Source: a virus. From it: a DNA stretch of 63,202 nt. Both the position numbers and the translations under genes were made by a program. The stretch is from IMG/VR virus record IMGVR_UViG_3300030329_003706, positions 1-63,202 of that record. One strand, written 5' to 3'. The notes beneath the pieces are model-generated. The model was not told the DNA's origin, did not search any database, and worked only from the letters and a program-made list of their open reading frames with translations. Shown in pieces: positions 47,825 to 58,292 of the stretch; positions within the stretch are counted from its first letter, which is position 1; every line of letters begins with the position of its first letter.

Positions 47825-50800
47825 TTATCCTAAAAGGGTGTTTATCCCGCCTGTAGGCGATCTTCTTTTTGCAATGGCGATGGCTGTAGCATCGTTTGGA
47901 AATAAACTGGCAACATCTGTGGTAGATTGTTGATTGGGCATCAAACTGGTTGTTGGTCCGATGATTCTAGAAAGAGGAGGAGGTTGTATCGGAGGCTGAA
48001 AGGTTTCTTCTTTTTTAGGTCTTGGTTGAGGTTCTGTTATGGGTTCAGTTGTTATGTTTGGTAAAAGCTCTATAGTTTCTGTTCCAACAGGTCCTGAAAC
48101 ACTTTCACTTAAAGATTCCCCATAATCCACACCAAGAGTATACAGGTAGGCGTTTATAAATCTTTTGTTTTTCTCTGTAATACCACCAGAACTTACTCCA
48201 TTTTGTTCTTCAACTAATCGTTTTGCCAGAGTAGGATTAAACATAGCTTCTCTAAATAAAGCATCTGCCCTTGCACTAGTTCTAGATGAAAGTGCTCTAA
48301 AAAGCCCCCAAGCGGCGACTGATTTAGGTCCAACACGCTTTTCTTGCAAAGCTACAAACCTTGTTGCTAAAGCAGGAGGGCTTGATCCAAAAGCTTGTGT
48401 GAATTTTTCAATAGCTCCTTCGGGTATTATACCTGTGCCTCCTGGTTCAATTCCTGTTGCGATCGCTCTTTCTGTGGCATCAGCAAGTAACCACATATTA
48501 TCAACATGGGATTTATCAAGAGCAATATCTAATATTTTGTGGTGCTTGTTTAGTGCAGATTTAAAAGCAACTGGATCCTGCCATGTTTTTTCAGGGAACA
48601 ATCTGCTTATGATCGCCGCATTAAACACCTCCGTTGCTTCATTACTAGACATAACACTGTTTTTCAAACTTGCTTCTCTGGTAACAGCTTTTTTCAGGTC
48701 AAGCATTAATTTAGGACTTCTTAAAGCATCATCTAGCAATTTGTCAGGAGAATTGTATCCCTGTGTGTTTCTTAAAAGTGTTTTCATTAACAAGTTAGAA
48801 TTTATTGCTTTCCTTCTGTTAACTAATGATTCTTGTCTTTTTAGTAAAGATCTAAGTAAAGTCTCTGTGTTTGAAATATCTTCAAACAAACCAAGCTCAG
48901 AAAGAACTTCACTATTCTTGTTTATGTAGGTATTTAATTTATCAGGATCAAGTACGCTTTTATTTTTGTTGTACACTTGGTTATGAATCTTATCAAGAAT
49001 TATGTTTTTCATATGTTTTTGAGCTAACGGATCATTTTCAAAAACTTGCATGAAGTGTTTTGCAGAAACAGAATCAGTTAAAAAAGCATCTGCTACTTTT
49101 TCTCCTGGAAGGATGTAATGGGAATATTGCATACCACTTTCGGCTAATTCTTTACTAATGTTTGGAGCAAGTACTCTAGTCACTCCTCCTTTTTCAAAAG
49201 GAACAACTACGTTTTCGGAGTACCATGTTTTAAACGTATTAAAGTTTTCATTTGTTTTGCCAAAAGTGGTGGCTAACTTGTCTAATGTTTCTCCTAATAT
49301 GGTTAAGTTTCTTACATCTTGTTTATTACCTCTGGCGAAAGCAACCCCTATCTCACTTCCAACTTGATCCCTAAATGTTTTCCAATCTTGAAAAGACATT
49401 CTGCCGTTTTTAAAATCTGTTTCCATAAATTTTTTAAGAGTTTTTGGTAGCCCTGCATAAGAAATTGAAGTGACCCCTTCTTTTGGTAGAAACATTCCTT
49501 TTAATAGTTCTTGGGCGTCCACCACCTCTGTGCCTTTTGACAAAGGATCAGCAGTATTAATTCTTAGTTTTCTGGCTAACGTCTCAGCATCTTTTTTAGC
49601 TCTGTCACGAGCTGTTTTAAGAATGGTACGAATTGCCTCTCCCTCTTGTGCTACTTCTGTTCCTGTGCTTTTCTTTATTTTAGGGATAACACCTGTGTTC
49701 GAATTTGATACTATCTCTAGTTTATTGGCAACCTCTTTTTCCGCATTGCCCATTTTACCTATTAGATGTTGGTATTTATTATTGGCTTGATCAAAAACCC
49801 ACATAGGTCCATCGTCAACGGCATTCCCACTAAAGTTATCGTCCCAAAAGTTTTTAACGGCTGTTAATATGTTTGCTTTTCTATTAGCGTTTATTCTTGA
49901 AAAAGAAGGAGTACCACCTGCCTCTACTCTTTTTTGAGTTGCTAATAAAGAAGCATCTAAAGTTTGTTCTGCAGGACTGTATACAATCGGACCTTCTTGT
50001 GTGTAAGGGTTAAGTAATGTTTCTATTTCTGTAGCTTTTTCAACATTTTTTATTCCTGTGGCTGTAGTCGCCGCCGCATCTATTTCTGCTTCCACACCTT
50101 TCCTTACTTGAGCACCTTTAACTCCTGCTCCTGGATCTTGTTTACCTGAAGAAACACCTAAATTGTCCGCAGTATCAAAAATTTTATTCTTCAACCAACC
50201 AATACCTTGACCAATAGGTGATTTAGTTACAGCATAGTAAGAGACAAAAGGAGCAAAGGGTAAAAATCCTCCTAACCCCACTTGGTACTTCTCAGGTAAT
50301 AGCTCTTTTTCTAAAGCTATACCTCCACCCGATAAAGCACCTACTGTTCCTTCAAGGGCAGTTGTTACTCCAGGAGAGGTTAAATAGGGGTCAGTTATAG
50401 CTTTTTTTACACCCTCATATGTAGTCTGAGGTATTACCTTAGGAGTTTGTGCAGAAAGGTTCGCCGCTCTACCTGTTAATCCCGCAAAAGGAACAGCAAA
50501 AGCTCCACCTTGTCCCATTCCTCTAGAAAATTTAGCTAAAGTAGAATCACCACTTAAATCTCCTTTTTCTCCCAAACCAATATTTAAAACATATGGAATT
50601 AAGGGTTTTACTTTTTCATAATCCCCTGCATTAAAGATTCTTGTTAAATAGTTTCTATCAACCATATCTTTTTCAGGTATTATACCTAATCTTTCTCCTA
50701 TTTCGGCTACTGCATTTATGGCGGTATCTGGTAAAGCTAATATAATTTCATTAAAGCCGTGTAAAAAATCACTAGCTAACCCAAAATCACCATACCCTGT

Positions 50801-50956
50801 TGCATCTCTTGCACTAACTTTCTTTACCTCCGCATTAAGTTTTTCCATTTCTGGGGTTACACCAAAACCTACGTTTTCGGAGGCAGTTTGTCCTATTGCA
50901 TGAGGACTAGTCTCTAATTCTTCTTTAGTTGGGGCTGTTATTTTTATACTTGCCAT
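47825..50956 (-). CDS. Large internal virion/injection protein, 1043 aa
   Basis: Mostly helical, with long amphipathic stretches, no enzymatic motif and a Pro-rich C-terminal linker (EPITEPQPRPKKEE). It begins MASIKITAPTKEELETSPHA and is encoded next to three other large virion-type proteins. By analogy with gp15/gp16-type ejection proteins of short-tailed phages, it may enter the cell with DNA. No lytic transglycosylase motif was recognised. Confidence 0.6.
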   Translation of the reverse strand: MASIKITAPTKEELETSPHAIGQTASENVGFGVTPEMEKLNAEVKKVSARDATGYGDFGLASDFLHGFNEIILALPDTAINAVAEIGERLGIIPEKDMVDRNYLTRIFNAGDYEKVKPLIPYVLNIGLGEKGDLSGDSTLAKFSRGMGQGGAFAVPFAGLTGRAANLSAQTPKVIPQTTYEGVKKAITDPYLTSPGVTTALEGTVGALSGGGIALEKELLPEKYQVGLGGFLPFAPFVSYYAVTKSPIGQGIGWLKNKIFDTADNLGVSSGKQDPGAGVKGAQVRKGVEAEIDAAATTATGIKNVEKATEIETLLNPYTQEGPIVYSPAEQTLDASLLATQKRVEAGGTPSFSRINANRKANILTAVKNFWDDNFSGNAVDDGPMWVFDQANNKYQHLIGKMGNAEKEVANKLEIVSNSNTGVIPKIKKSTGTEVAQEGEAIRTILKTARDRAKKDAETLARKLRINTADPLSKGTEVVDAQELLKGMFLPKEGVTSISYAGLPKTLKKFMETDFKNGRMSFQDWKTFRDQVGSEIGVAFARGNKQDVRNLTILGETLDKLATTFGKTNENFNTFKTWYSENVVVPFEKGGVTRVLAPNISKELAESGMQYSHYILPGEKVADAFLTDSVSAKHFMQVFENDPLAQKHMKNIILDKIHNQVYNKNKSVLDPDKLNTYINKNSEVLSELGLFEDISNTETLLRSLLKRQESLVNRRKAINSNLLMKTLLRNTQGYNSPDKLLDDALRSPKLMLDLKKAVTREASLKNSVMSSNEATEVFNAAIISRLFPEKTWQDPVAFKSALNKHHKILDIALDKSHVDNMWLLADATERAIATGIEPGGTGIIPEGAIEKFTQAFGSSPPALATRFVALQEKRVGPKSVAAWGLFRALSSRTSARADALFREAMFNPTLAKRLVEEQNGVSSGGITEKNKRFINAYLYTLGVDYGESLSESVSGPVGTETIELLPNITTEPITEPQPRPKKEETFQPPIQPPPLSRIIGPTTSLMPNQQSTTDVASLFPNDATAIAIAKRRSPTGGINTLLG

Positions 50957-50964
50957 TGTCTTTC

Positions 50965-53406
50965 CTAAAAATTGATTTGGTCACCTATTTTTAAATCCAC
51001 ATGAGATTCACCTTGTGGTACAAGATGCCCTAGACCTTGCCTAACAGCTTCTGCTTTTGTCATTCTTATAAATTTGCCTGCAAGTCTTGCTTTTCCTCCT
51101 GGTTTTGCTGACAATATCATTAAAGTATCATATTGTCCATGTCCACTAAACAAGAAAGGATCGTTAGCTGTTCCTGTGGGCATTGCAGTTAAATATGGAA
51201 TTTCTAACTTCTCTTCTACAAGACCTCTATTATAACTTAATTCGTTTTGTAAGTTTCTCAAAATCTCAACAAACTTAACCTCACTCATTTTGGCACTTTT
51301 CCAAAAGCCTTTAGGATCTTGAGCCAACTCTTTGATCATTTCTTGCTCTTTTACAGCAAATCTGTCAGATAAAGCGACTGCGGCAATTAATTCTCTTGAC
51401 CAAAGATTCATAGCCTGTCTGCCTCTTGCTGTTGCCGCGAAATCAACTAAAGCACTCCAACTATCAGGTGAAAATCCTCCTACCCAATTAGAAGTCCAAT
51501 CTTTTATCGAGTTGTAAGGACCTATTGCATCTCCAATCAAACTTAAGACTTCTTCTCCTGCGGCGATAGCTTTTGTATTAGCTATTATTTTCCTGTGCAT
51601 TTTATTAACTTGTTCGTTTGAAAAATGAGCATACGGTATTCCAGGAGATTTAATAGTTTTGACTAAAGGATCTCCACTTAATAAAGCATTATTTGCATCT
51701 CTTACAGGAATTTGTAGTTCATATGCAAAACCCAAACTGTCATCTAGTCCCTCTATTTTAGTCAAGAACCTTTGTCCTTGTCTTGGACCTACTTTGATAG
51801 TGGCGAATATTCTGCCTCCATCTGCTTCAGAAATCTCAATAGCATCATTCATCCCTCCGATGAGAAATCCTCTAGGGGCTAATTTAGGAGCTCCCCCTCC
51901 TCCAGGAGTATACCAAAAAGAGCCGTTTAAATAAAAACCTGCATACTGATTATATCCTGTTTTGGATTTACCTGTTGGATCAGGAAGTAACATTTTGTCT
52001 ATTTTCTTAGCTTCCGATAAATCTACCGCCGCATTTGGGTTAGATGCCGCAAGAGCATTTTTATCATAAGGAACATATCCCGCAGGAACCTTAACCCAGT
52101 CATTTGTTTCTGGGTCAAGATATTTGACGGTATCTTGAAATCTTCTAACTCCAATCACGTCTATCTTACTTTTTCCTTCAGATGTAATAACCTTTGCCCA
52201 AGTCTCACTACCTAAAGCGGCGAATTGATTATTTGCTTGCCACATCATTCTTACTGTATCATTGAACTTTTTAACCTCTGCTTGTGATTGAAGAATACCC
52301 TTATTAACTGCATCTTTTTGAGCGGCTAAAATGGCTTGCTCAACATTGTTTTGGGCTGAAGCATTTCTAGCAAGAGCCGCATTAGCAATGGATATTTCTT
52401 GAGCTTGTCTTGTTCTATCGATTTCTTTTGATTCTTGTATAGAAGCAAGCTTCAAGGCACGTTCTTTTTCACTTAGATCTGAAGCGATTTTTTGAAATCC
52501 AGGAGCAGATTCTCCTGCGGCGGCTGTCGCCGCTTGTAATAAGTTTTCTGGAGACTGAGCTATATTAGCTCCCATTTTCATAAGCTCTAAAAACCCCTGT
52601 GTTTTTGCTGAATCTCTGTCTGATTCACCAAACATTTCTTGGTATTCTTGTAATATCTCTTCAGAAGACCTTTTCTTTGGTAAATAAGGACTTAACTGAG
52701 CAATTGAAGCATCTACTCCAGGACCTGATCCTCCTGTCAATGCTTCTAAATAAGGAGACATCAAACTCATGTATTGGGTTGAGTAATCTTTTACCATAGA
52801 AGGGTTTATAGCCAGTAATGGAGGTGGTGATAAATTTGATGATAAATAAGGAGTGTTAAGGTTATAGTTTCCTATATTAAAATCAGTTGAGGTTGAGTTG
52901 ATTTTACCATAGGGCAAATGACTTTTTATATTGTCGTAAACATTTTCAGCATCTGTACTACCACTTTGACGATAAATAGGTTGTTCCCCCATAGCAATAC
53001 GCATACTTGCTTCTTCTGTTCCAGGAGCTTGTATAGGCACGTCAGAAATGCCTCCTTCTGGGGCTTGTTGTGCCACCTCTAATATAGTTAAGGTAGGCTG
53101 TACGAGCGTTAAAACGGTCTCAGGGGTTTGTTCTGCATCTTCTTTACCAACATACATAGCTAATTCATTGTAACGCTCCTCCATACTGGCATTGTCACCC
53201 CGAATAGCGTTTATTGTTTCTTCAGGCGTTTCTGAAGCATCAATTTTATTAAACATATCTTGCACACCACCTGCTACTTGACCTAATCCTTGTTCAGTGA
53301 CCATTTGTTCTTGTTGCATTGGGTCAGTTAAACCAGAGGTGATTCCTACCCCTTCTGCTGAGGGCATAGGTGCATTAAACATTGGTCTATTCATTGGATT
53401 CATCAT
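50965..53406 (-). CDS. Large virion protein, 813 aa
   Basis: Acidic Gln/Glu/Met-rich N-terminus, central coiled coil (about residues 270-370) and an alpha/beta C-terminal half, with FLFSGHGQYDTLMILSAKPG near the end. Position between two other virion proteins suggests an internal or ejection protein. No named family recognised. Confidence 0.55.
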   Translation of the reverse strand: MMNPMNRPMFNAPMPSAEGVGITSGLTDPMQQEQMVTEQGLGQVAGGVQDMFNKIDASETPEETINAIRGDNASMEERYNELAMYVGKEDAEQTPETVLTLVQPTLTILEVAQQAPEGGISDVPIQAPGTEEASMRIAMGEQPIYRQSGSTDAENVYDNIKSHLPYGKINSTSTDFNIGNYNLNTPYLSSNLSPPPLLAINPSMVKDYSTQYMSLMSPYLEALTGGSGPGVDASIAQLSPYLPKKRSSEEILQEYQEMFGESDRDSAKTQGFLELMKMGANIAQSPENLLQAATAAAGESAPGFQKIASDLSEKERALKLASIQESKEIDRTRQAQEISIANAALARNASAQNNVEQAILAAQKDAVNKGILQSQAEVKKFNDTVRMMWQANNQFAALGSETWAKVITSEGKSKIDVIGVRRFQDTVKYLDPETNDWVKVPAGYVPYDKNALAASNPNAAVDLSEAKKIDKMLLPDPTGKSKTGYNQYAGFYLNGSFWYTPGGGGAPKLAPRGFLIGGMNDAIEISEADGGRIFATIKVGPRQGQRFLTKIEGLDDSLGFAYELQIPVRDANNALLSGDPLVKTIKSPGIPYAHFSNEQVNKMHRKIIANTKAIAAGEEVLSLIGDAIGPYNSIKDWTSNWVGGFSPDSWSALVDFAATARGRQAMNLWSRELIAAVALSDRFAVKEQEMIKELAQDPKGFWKSAKMSEVKFVEILRNLQNELSYNRGLVEEKLEIPYLTAMPTGTANDPFLFSGHGQYDTLMILSAKPGGKARLAGKFIRMTKAEAVRQGLGHLVPQGESHVDLKIGDQINF

Positions 53407-54374
53407 ACTATCATGCCTAAGTTTTTCATGGCTCCGTAACCACCGAGTGCTGTTGTTCCTGCTCCCACGAGTTGATTTAATACACTTGGTGAGGGCGAAC
53501 TAGAAGTAAGTGCTGTTGTTTGTCCACTTGGTAAGCCTTGTAATATATCACTGTAGAAACCAATCCGTTTATAAGGTTCATATAAATTAGCCATTTTTGT
53601 TTGGTAATCTGCCTCTAAACCTGCTTGATCTGTTTTTTGCTCTGTACTACCAAAGTTCATAAGTTGATTAAGTTGGTCACCTGTAAGTCCTGCCATTAAC
53701 TGCCCGATACCTGCCTGTTGTCCACCAAGAGTTCCCATAGCCGACCCTAATGCTCCTTGTGTAGCGGCGAGTTGACCTATTCCTTGCCCTGCCATCATTG
53801 CTCTTTTTAATTCATCTTGAGCCGCTTTCTGTGCCTGCATGAAATTTTGTGCTTGGCTTTGAGCAAGAGCTGAAGCACGATTACGATCTATTTCTGTTCC
53901 TTCAATCGCCGCTCTTGACCCACCAAAAGCTGATGGACCTCCAGGAGTACCTGTTGCTCTACCTTGTGCCTGTGATTTTTGTATATCATATGCTCTGTTA
54001 ATTTCTGCCTGAACAGCATCTTGGTAGGGGTTCATATACCCTTGTATCATCTCTTCAGATGGAGCACCTACCCCCATACCATAGAGATTTGCACCTTGTC
54101 CCACAAGACTCAATCCTCCTTGAAAAGTAGGAAGTCCTGCCCCCATTGTGGTGTAACCTGATTGTAAATAAGGCATAAAGTTTCCAATACCTGATTTAGA
54201 TAAATCGATAGCTGTTTGCTGTGTATCTGTTAAATCTGCTGACTTAACATCAGGTAGACCTCCTGCAGGAGGTTTACTAACTAAATCTTTTGTTTGGTCT
54301 AATAAACCAAGATAATAAGCCTGTTTTTCGGGATCAGGTAAAACCTGCGTAATTGTTTTTTCTACTTTAGCCAT
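53403..54374 (-). CDS. Ala/Gln/Gly-rich virion protein, 323 aa
   Basis: Contains QGYMNPYQDAVQAEINRAYD near residue 110 and long Ala/Gln/Gly stretches (IGQLAATQGALGSAMG). The YMNPYQ motif is conserved in marine phage injection-type proteins. Overlaps the 813-aa gene by 4 bases. Structural role inferred. Confidence 0.6.
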   Translation of the reverse strand: MAKVEKTITQVLPDPEKQAYYLGLLDQTKDLVSKPPAGGLPDVKSADLTDTQQTAIDLSKSGIGNFMPYLQSGYTTMGAGLPTFQGGLSLVGQGANLYGMGVGAPSEEMIQGYMNPYQDAVQAEINRAYDIQKSQAQGRATGTPGGPSAFGGSRAAIEGTEIDRNRASALAQSQAQNFMQAQKAAQDELKRAMMAGQGIGQLAATQGALGSAMGTLGGQQAGIGQLMAGLTGDQLNQLMNFGSTEQKTDQAGLEADYQTKMANLYEPYKRIGFYSDILQGLPSGQTTALTSSSPSPSVLNQLVGAGTTALGGYGAMKNLGMIV

Positions 54375-55552
54375 TATGCTACTCCCGCTTTTTCAGCATC
54401 TTTTTCAAATTGTTTCATCATAGCGTACATCTTTTTAGCCCCTTTGTTAACATCTCCTTTTCCTGCACCTCTTACAGCTTTAGCTGTGTGTATGAATTCA
54501 TTGTTACTTATCATGGCGGGAATAGAATCACTGGTTTCTGTTCCAGGACCAACGGCTAATCCACCTACGTTAGCTTTCATATAAAAAGGGTTATCCCCAT
54601 AAAATAAAGCAGGATCAAATCCATAATAGCCTCTATTTGCTTCGTATCGTTCTCTACCGCCTTGAATATCTGGTAGTTCTTCATCTTTATCGGCTAGCAT
54701 ATCAGCTATAGCTAAACCACCTAATGTTGTTCCCATAAGAGGACCAAACTTTTTCATAAACCCTGCATCCGCAGGTAGCCCTGCTCTGCTTGGGCTTAAA
54801 TGTTTAGCATAGAAACTCTCATCACCAACAAATTTATCTTTTAATCCACCTATACCTGCTTTAACAGATTGTGAAAATGTTTGTGGAGGTACTAAACTGG
54901 AGTCTGCCATTGCTGTCGCAGAACTGACATTTGGTCCTCCTGCTAAACTTTGAGGTCTAATCACTTTTCCTCCTGGATACATTTGGTTACTTGCTTGATA
55001 ACCAGGAAAGTTAGCCCTTTTTGAACCTAGAAATTTGCCACTCGGACCAAAATAACTACCGATTCCTGCCATTCCTCCTGTTAGAAGAGCACTTTTTAAA
55101 GCATCTTCTGGGGAGGCTCCTCCTACTATATTCCCTGCAAAACTACCAAGACCTGCGGACAAAGCCATAGGCATAGCAGGAAGCATAAAAGGCATAGCAA
55201 CTGCAAGAGCAATGGGAGCTACTTTCTTAACAACATCTTTCAACCCACTAAAAATATCTTTTAAAAAGAATTCAGGTTGTCCTGTTTCTGGGTTAATACT
55301 ATTTAATTCATTACCCACTATGTAGCGTTCAGGTTCTAAACCCATTTCACGCATTTGCTTAAAAATCATTTTCTTCATGCGTGGATTAGATTCCAACACT
55401 TCCATTGGAATAACTGTTTCACCCTCAGCGGCATGGACAATATAGGTATCGCCTTCTCTTCCATAAGAAGAAACAATATCAGCGGCATCTTTTATAGAGA
55501 AAATACCATCTGTTGGAAAAGTTTGCTGTTTAAGTGTTTCTATACCAGTCAT
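54374..55552 (-). CDS. Virion protein with hydrophobic segment, 392 aa
   Basis: An N-terminal domain (AAEGETVIPMEVLESNPRMK near residue 40) precedes a strongly hydrophobic region (IALAVAMPFMLPAMPMALS, about residues 110-135), consistent with a membrane-inserting or injection protein. C-terminal GTETSDSIPAMISNNEFIHT recurs in marine phage virion proteins. Confidence 0.6.
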   Translation of the reverse strand: MTGIETLKQQTFPTDGIFSIKDAADIVSSYGREGDTYIVHAAEGETVIPMEVLESNPRMKKMIFKQMREMGLEPERYIVGNELNSINPETGQPEFFLKDIFSGLKDVVKKVAPIALAVAMPFMLPAMPMALSAGLGSFAGNIVGGASPEDALKSALLTGGMAGIGSYFGPSGKFLGSKRANFPGYQASNQMYPGGKVIRPQSLAGGPNVSSATAMADSSLVPPQTFSQSVKAGIGGLKDKFVGDESFYAKHLSPSRAGLPADAGFMKKFGPLMGTTLGGLAIADMLADKDEELPDIQGGRERYEANRGYYGFDPALFYGDNPFYMKANVGGLAVGPGTETSDSIPAMISNNEFIHTAKAVRGAGKGDVNKGAKKMYAMMKQFEKDAEKAGVA

Positions 55553-55633
55553 TTATCTACCTATTGCCATTGAGCAGGGACAGCGAAATCCTGATATACG
55601 CTTAAAACCATATAATAATTGTACTTTCATCAT
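55553..55633 (-). CDS. Possible small peptide, 26 aa
   Basis: Gap-found frame starting MMKVQLLYGFKRISGFRCPC and ending two bases before the next ATG (TAA ATG). AAGG lies 8 bases before the start. Marginal support. Confidence 0.4.
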   Translation of the reverse strand: MMKVQLLYGFKRISGFRCPCSMAIGR

Positions 55634-55642
55634 TTTGCAACC

Positions 55643-55942
55643 TTAACCTGTTGTTACCGACACTGAGCCTATTCCCATTGTACCCCCTGTACCCTGTGGG
55701 TGAGGAATATCTACCTTACTTATTTTTAAAACCCCTCGCACTTCAAACACTGCTCCTGTTTCTAAACTTACATCTGTTTCACTGGGTACGGCTGTCATTG
55801 TGATTTTTGTTACACGCCCTTCACCTGGATTACGTTGTTGTTCTATGTATGTGCCAAAAGCTCTCACAATTTCTGCAAAATACTGTTGTTGGTAATCTAT
55901 TGGTGGGTAAGGAAAAAATGGAGCAGGTAAATTTCTAGACAT
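55643..55942 (-). CDS. Small structural protein, 99 aa
   Basis: MSRNLPAPFFPYPPIDYQQQ at the N-terminus, then a beta region. A recognisable small protein accompanying the gp10-like protein in marine phages; probably a tail component. Confidence 0.6.
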   Translation of the reverse strand: MSRNLPAPFFPYPPIDYQQQYFAEIVRAFGTYIEQQRNPGEGRVTKITMTAVPSETDVSLETGAVFEVRGVLKISKVDIPHPQGTGGTMGIGSVSVTTG

Positions 55943-58290
55943 TATCTTCTCCCATCTGGTCTTACTTCAAGCCGAGGAACACCTAATCTCCACATCACAC
56001 CTGTAGCACTACTTTCTATTTTGAAAGCAAAGGCTCTGCCTCTTAAACGTATATGAAGTTGGTCAGTGTAGGCTTCTACAGGACTTGTTGCTGTTCGGGT
56101 TACATTACTACTAGAAGTTTCATTAAAATTGATTCCAGGAGCATTGGTAGCTTTTACTGTCATACTTACAACAGGAGTGTTAGCAGTGCTGTCCTTAAAA
56201 GTTACATCAGGTATAACTTTTTGTATAAGAGCAAATTTATCTCCTTGGTCTAAATCTAATTGACTTGATTCTATATTTGCTGTAATTGCTGAAGCAGGGT
56301 TAGTGCTTCCATCATCTTGACCGAATTCATGATAATACAAAGTATTATCTGTACCTGCGGCGATGGGATATTGATTAATACCTCTATCTACCCATGCTGT
56401 TCTTGTAAGAGTGCCGTAATACCATGCTTGTTCTTGGTAATTATACACAACGTATCTATCGTTTGTAGTACTGTCTTTAGAAGGATAAAACCACCATACT
56501 TCAGCATAAGAAGAATTATGTCCTGCTGTAACTTTACCTATTTGGTCACGGTTAAAATCACTAAACACATAATCTAATACGGTACAAGGCAACCGTTGAA
56601 CAGTACCACCAAAAGCATAAAACTCTTTTGATCCCATCCAAAAAACTAAGTCGTTTACAGCCACCACTGCCATAGGACTAGCTACCGTAATGTTTCTTGA
56701 TATTTCAGATAAACCAAAAGTAAAAGGAGGTCCAAGATACTGTAGCCCATGCAAAGACACATCTGTGAATACAAGAATTTGCTGTTTGGTTTGTATAGCA
56801 ATAACTATTTCACTGCCTGTAGAAATGCGTAATTCGCCTGCTGAATTAGTAGCTAGGGTTTGCCATTGGGTTAGGCTTTCTTGATCGCTGAAACGAATGA
56901 TCAGTGGGTCTTGGGTTCCGATAGAAGACTCACCGTCACAGCCAAAAGCGATAACATGCCGTGATTGGTCACTTACCATAATTTGTTTAGCTAATGTGGG
57001 AGCAAAGCTACTGCCAGAAATATCTTTTAATTCTATAGCTCGTGTAGAAGTGCCTGTGGTACGATCCCAGTAAAAAATGCCACCATTTTTTATATTCATT
57101 AATAAATCTTCACCAAAGTTATCATGTGTCCAATTAGAAAGGTTTGCTCCAGGAACAGTGCTTGTCGCAGGCATTCCCCACCCCTGACTCGCTTCTATTA
57201 CAGCTATATTATCAGCATGTGTCGCCGCAGTTGTTCCAAAAGACCCTCTGTTTAACCCTGTAAAAGTGGTAGAAGTAGTGCCTGTATATTCTATAATTTC
57301 ATCTTGAATTTTTATATAACCTGAACTTGCAAAATTAGCGGCTGAATCTACTGTTGCCGTAGTTACTGTCACATCTGAAGCTAATCCACTGCCGTTAATA
57401 AGCGTTACATAATCATCAGAGGCTTGTGCTGTTGCATTTCCAACGGCAAGTGTAACCGTTGTTCCGTTTAAATGTGTCGCCGCTGTTGACCCACCGTATC
57501 CTCGTGTTACGGTTAAAGTATTAGTAGAAATAGTCCCCACTAACATTAATTCATCTTCAACTTGTATTATATCACCAGAACTCGCCGCTATTCCTGTGGC
57601 ACTTGTTACATCAACCTCTGTTTCCGAAGCATCTAACTCTTCGTTGAGAGTCGTGGTTAATGCGTCAGTATCCACTCCACTCCATGTACCTGCCCCGAAC
57701 CCTGTGCCAAAGAAATTGCTGTCTAACCCTGTGTTTATTTGGTAGTTAGCTACAACAGACCCACCACCATTATTTGTATCAGAACTATTCGCCGCTGATG
57801 CTAACGTAATAGTATAAGTGTTGTTATTGACAATAGAAGCTATTTGATGTTCTGCATTTAACACGGTTGCTGTTACAGTTCCTCCTAAAGAAGCGGCTCC
57901 TGAAAAGGTTACATAATCATTAGCTACAGCTCCGTGAGCGGAATCAGTTACAGTTAAAGTGGTGCTTGTATTAGACGCTGAAAAGACCACCGCATTTGTT
58001 GTTGTTTTACGAACAGGGGTAATGTCATTGTATGTACCCCCATCAGCTATGTAATATTTTAAATTAGTTCCAAGCCCTAAATATTTAGTACCATCTAACG
58101 CTACCCAACTAAACAAGGCTCTACATGTTCCTAAAAAAGTATTTTCACTATACTTTGACCACCCACCTATTTTTTCAGGTAATCCTAGTCGGAATCGTAT
58201 TTTATTACCATCAAACCACCCACCTTCATTAGAGTACGAAGTTCCTTCACGATTGATTCCAGGTTTGAATTTTAAAGGTGTAAAAGGCAT
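55942..58290 (-). CDS. P22 gp10-like tail protein, 782 aa
   Basis: It begins MPFTPLKFKPGINREGTSYS with GGWFDGNKIRFRLGLPEKIG, the N-terminal pattern of gp10-like tail hub/stabilisation proteins in short-tailed marine phages. Central Thr/Ser beta repeats (TATVDSAANFASSGYIKIQD) look like inserted adhesin modules. C-terminal RLRGRAFAFKIESSATGVMW is the conserved end of the family. Likely plugs the portal and anchors fibres. Confidence 0.75.
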   Translation of the reverse strand: MPFTPLKFKPGINREGTSYSNEGGWFDGNKIRFRLGLPEKIGGWSKYSENTFLGTCRALFSWVALDGTKYLGLGTNLKYYIADGGTYNDITPVRKTTTNAVVFSASNTSTTLTVTDSAHGAVANDYVTFSGAASLGGTVTATVLNAEHQIASIVNNNTYTITLASAANSSDTNNGGGSVVANYQINTGLDSNFFGTGFGAGTWSGVDTDALTTTLNEELDASETEVDVTSATGIAASSGDIIQVEDELMLVGTISTNTLTVTRGYGGSTAATHLNGTTVTLAVGNATAQASDDYVTLINGSGLASDVTVTTATVDSAANFASSGYIKIQDEIIEYTGTTSTTFTGLNRGSFGTTAATHADNIAVIEASQGWGMPATSTVPGANLSNWTHDNFGEDLLMNIKNGGIFYWDRTTGTSTRAIELKDISGSSFAPTLAKQIMVSDQSRHVIAFGCDGESSIGTQDPLIIRFSDQESLTQWQTLATNSAGELRISTGSEIVIAIQTKQQILVFTDVSLHGLQYLGPPFTFGLSEISRNITVASPMAVVAVNDLVFWMGSKEFYAFGGTVQRLPCTVLDYVFSDFNRDQIGKVTAGHNSSYAEVWWFYPSKDSTTNDRYVVYNYQEQAWYYGTLTRTAWVDRGINQYPIAAGTDNTLYYHEFGQDDGSTNPASAITANIESSQLDLDQGDKFALIQKVIPDVTFKDSTANTPVVSMTVKATNAPGINFNETSSSNVTRTATSPVEAYTDQLHIRLRGRAFAFKIESSATGVMWRLGVPRLEVRPDGRR

Positions 58291-58292
58291 TA

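Noticed and set aside
48165-48929. Plus-strand 254-codon frame inside the 1043-aa virion gene
   Set aside because: Antisense shadow of a long coding frame; Ser/Leu-rich composition without a domain or ribosome site.
47825-50956. Tape measure protein for a long tail
   Set aside because: No tape-measure repeats, no tail tube or sheath genes; portal and gp10-like genes indicate a short-tailed virion.
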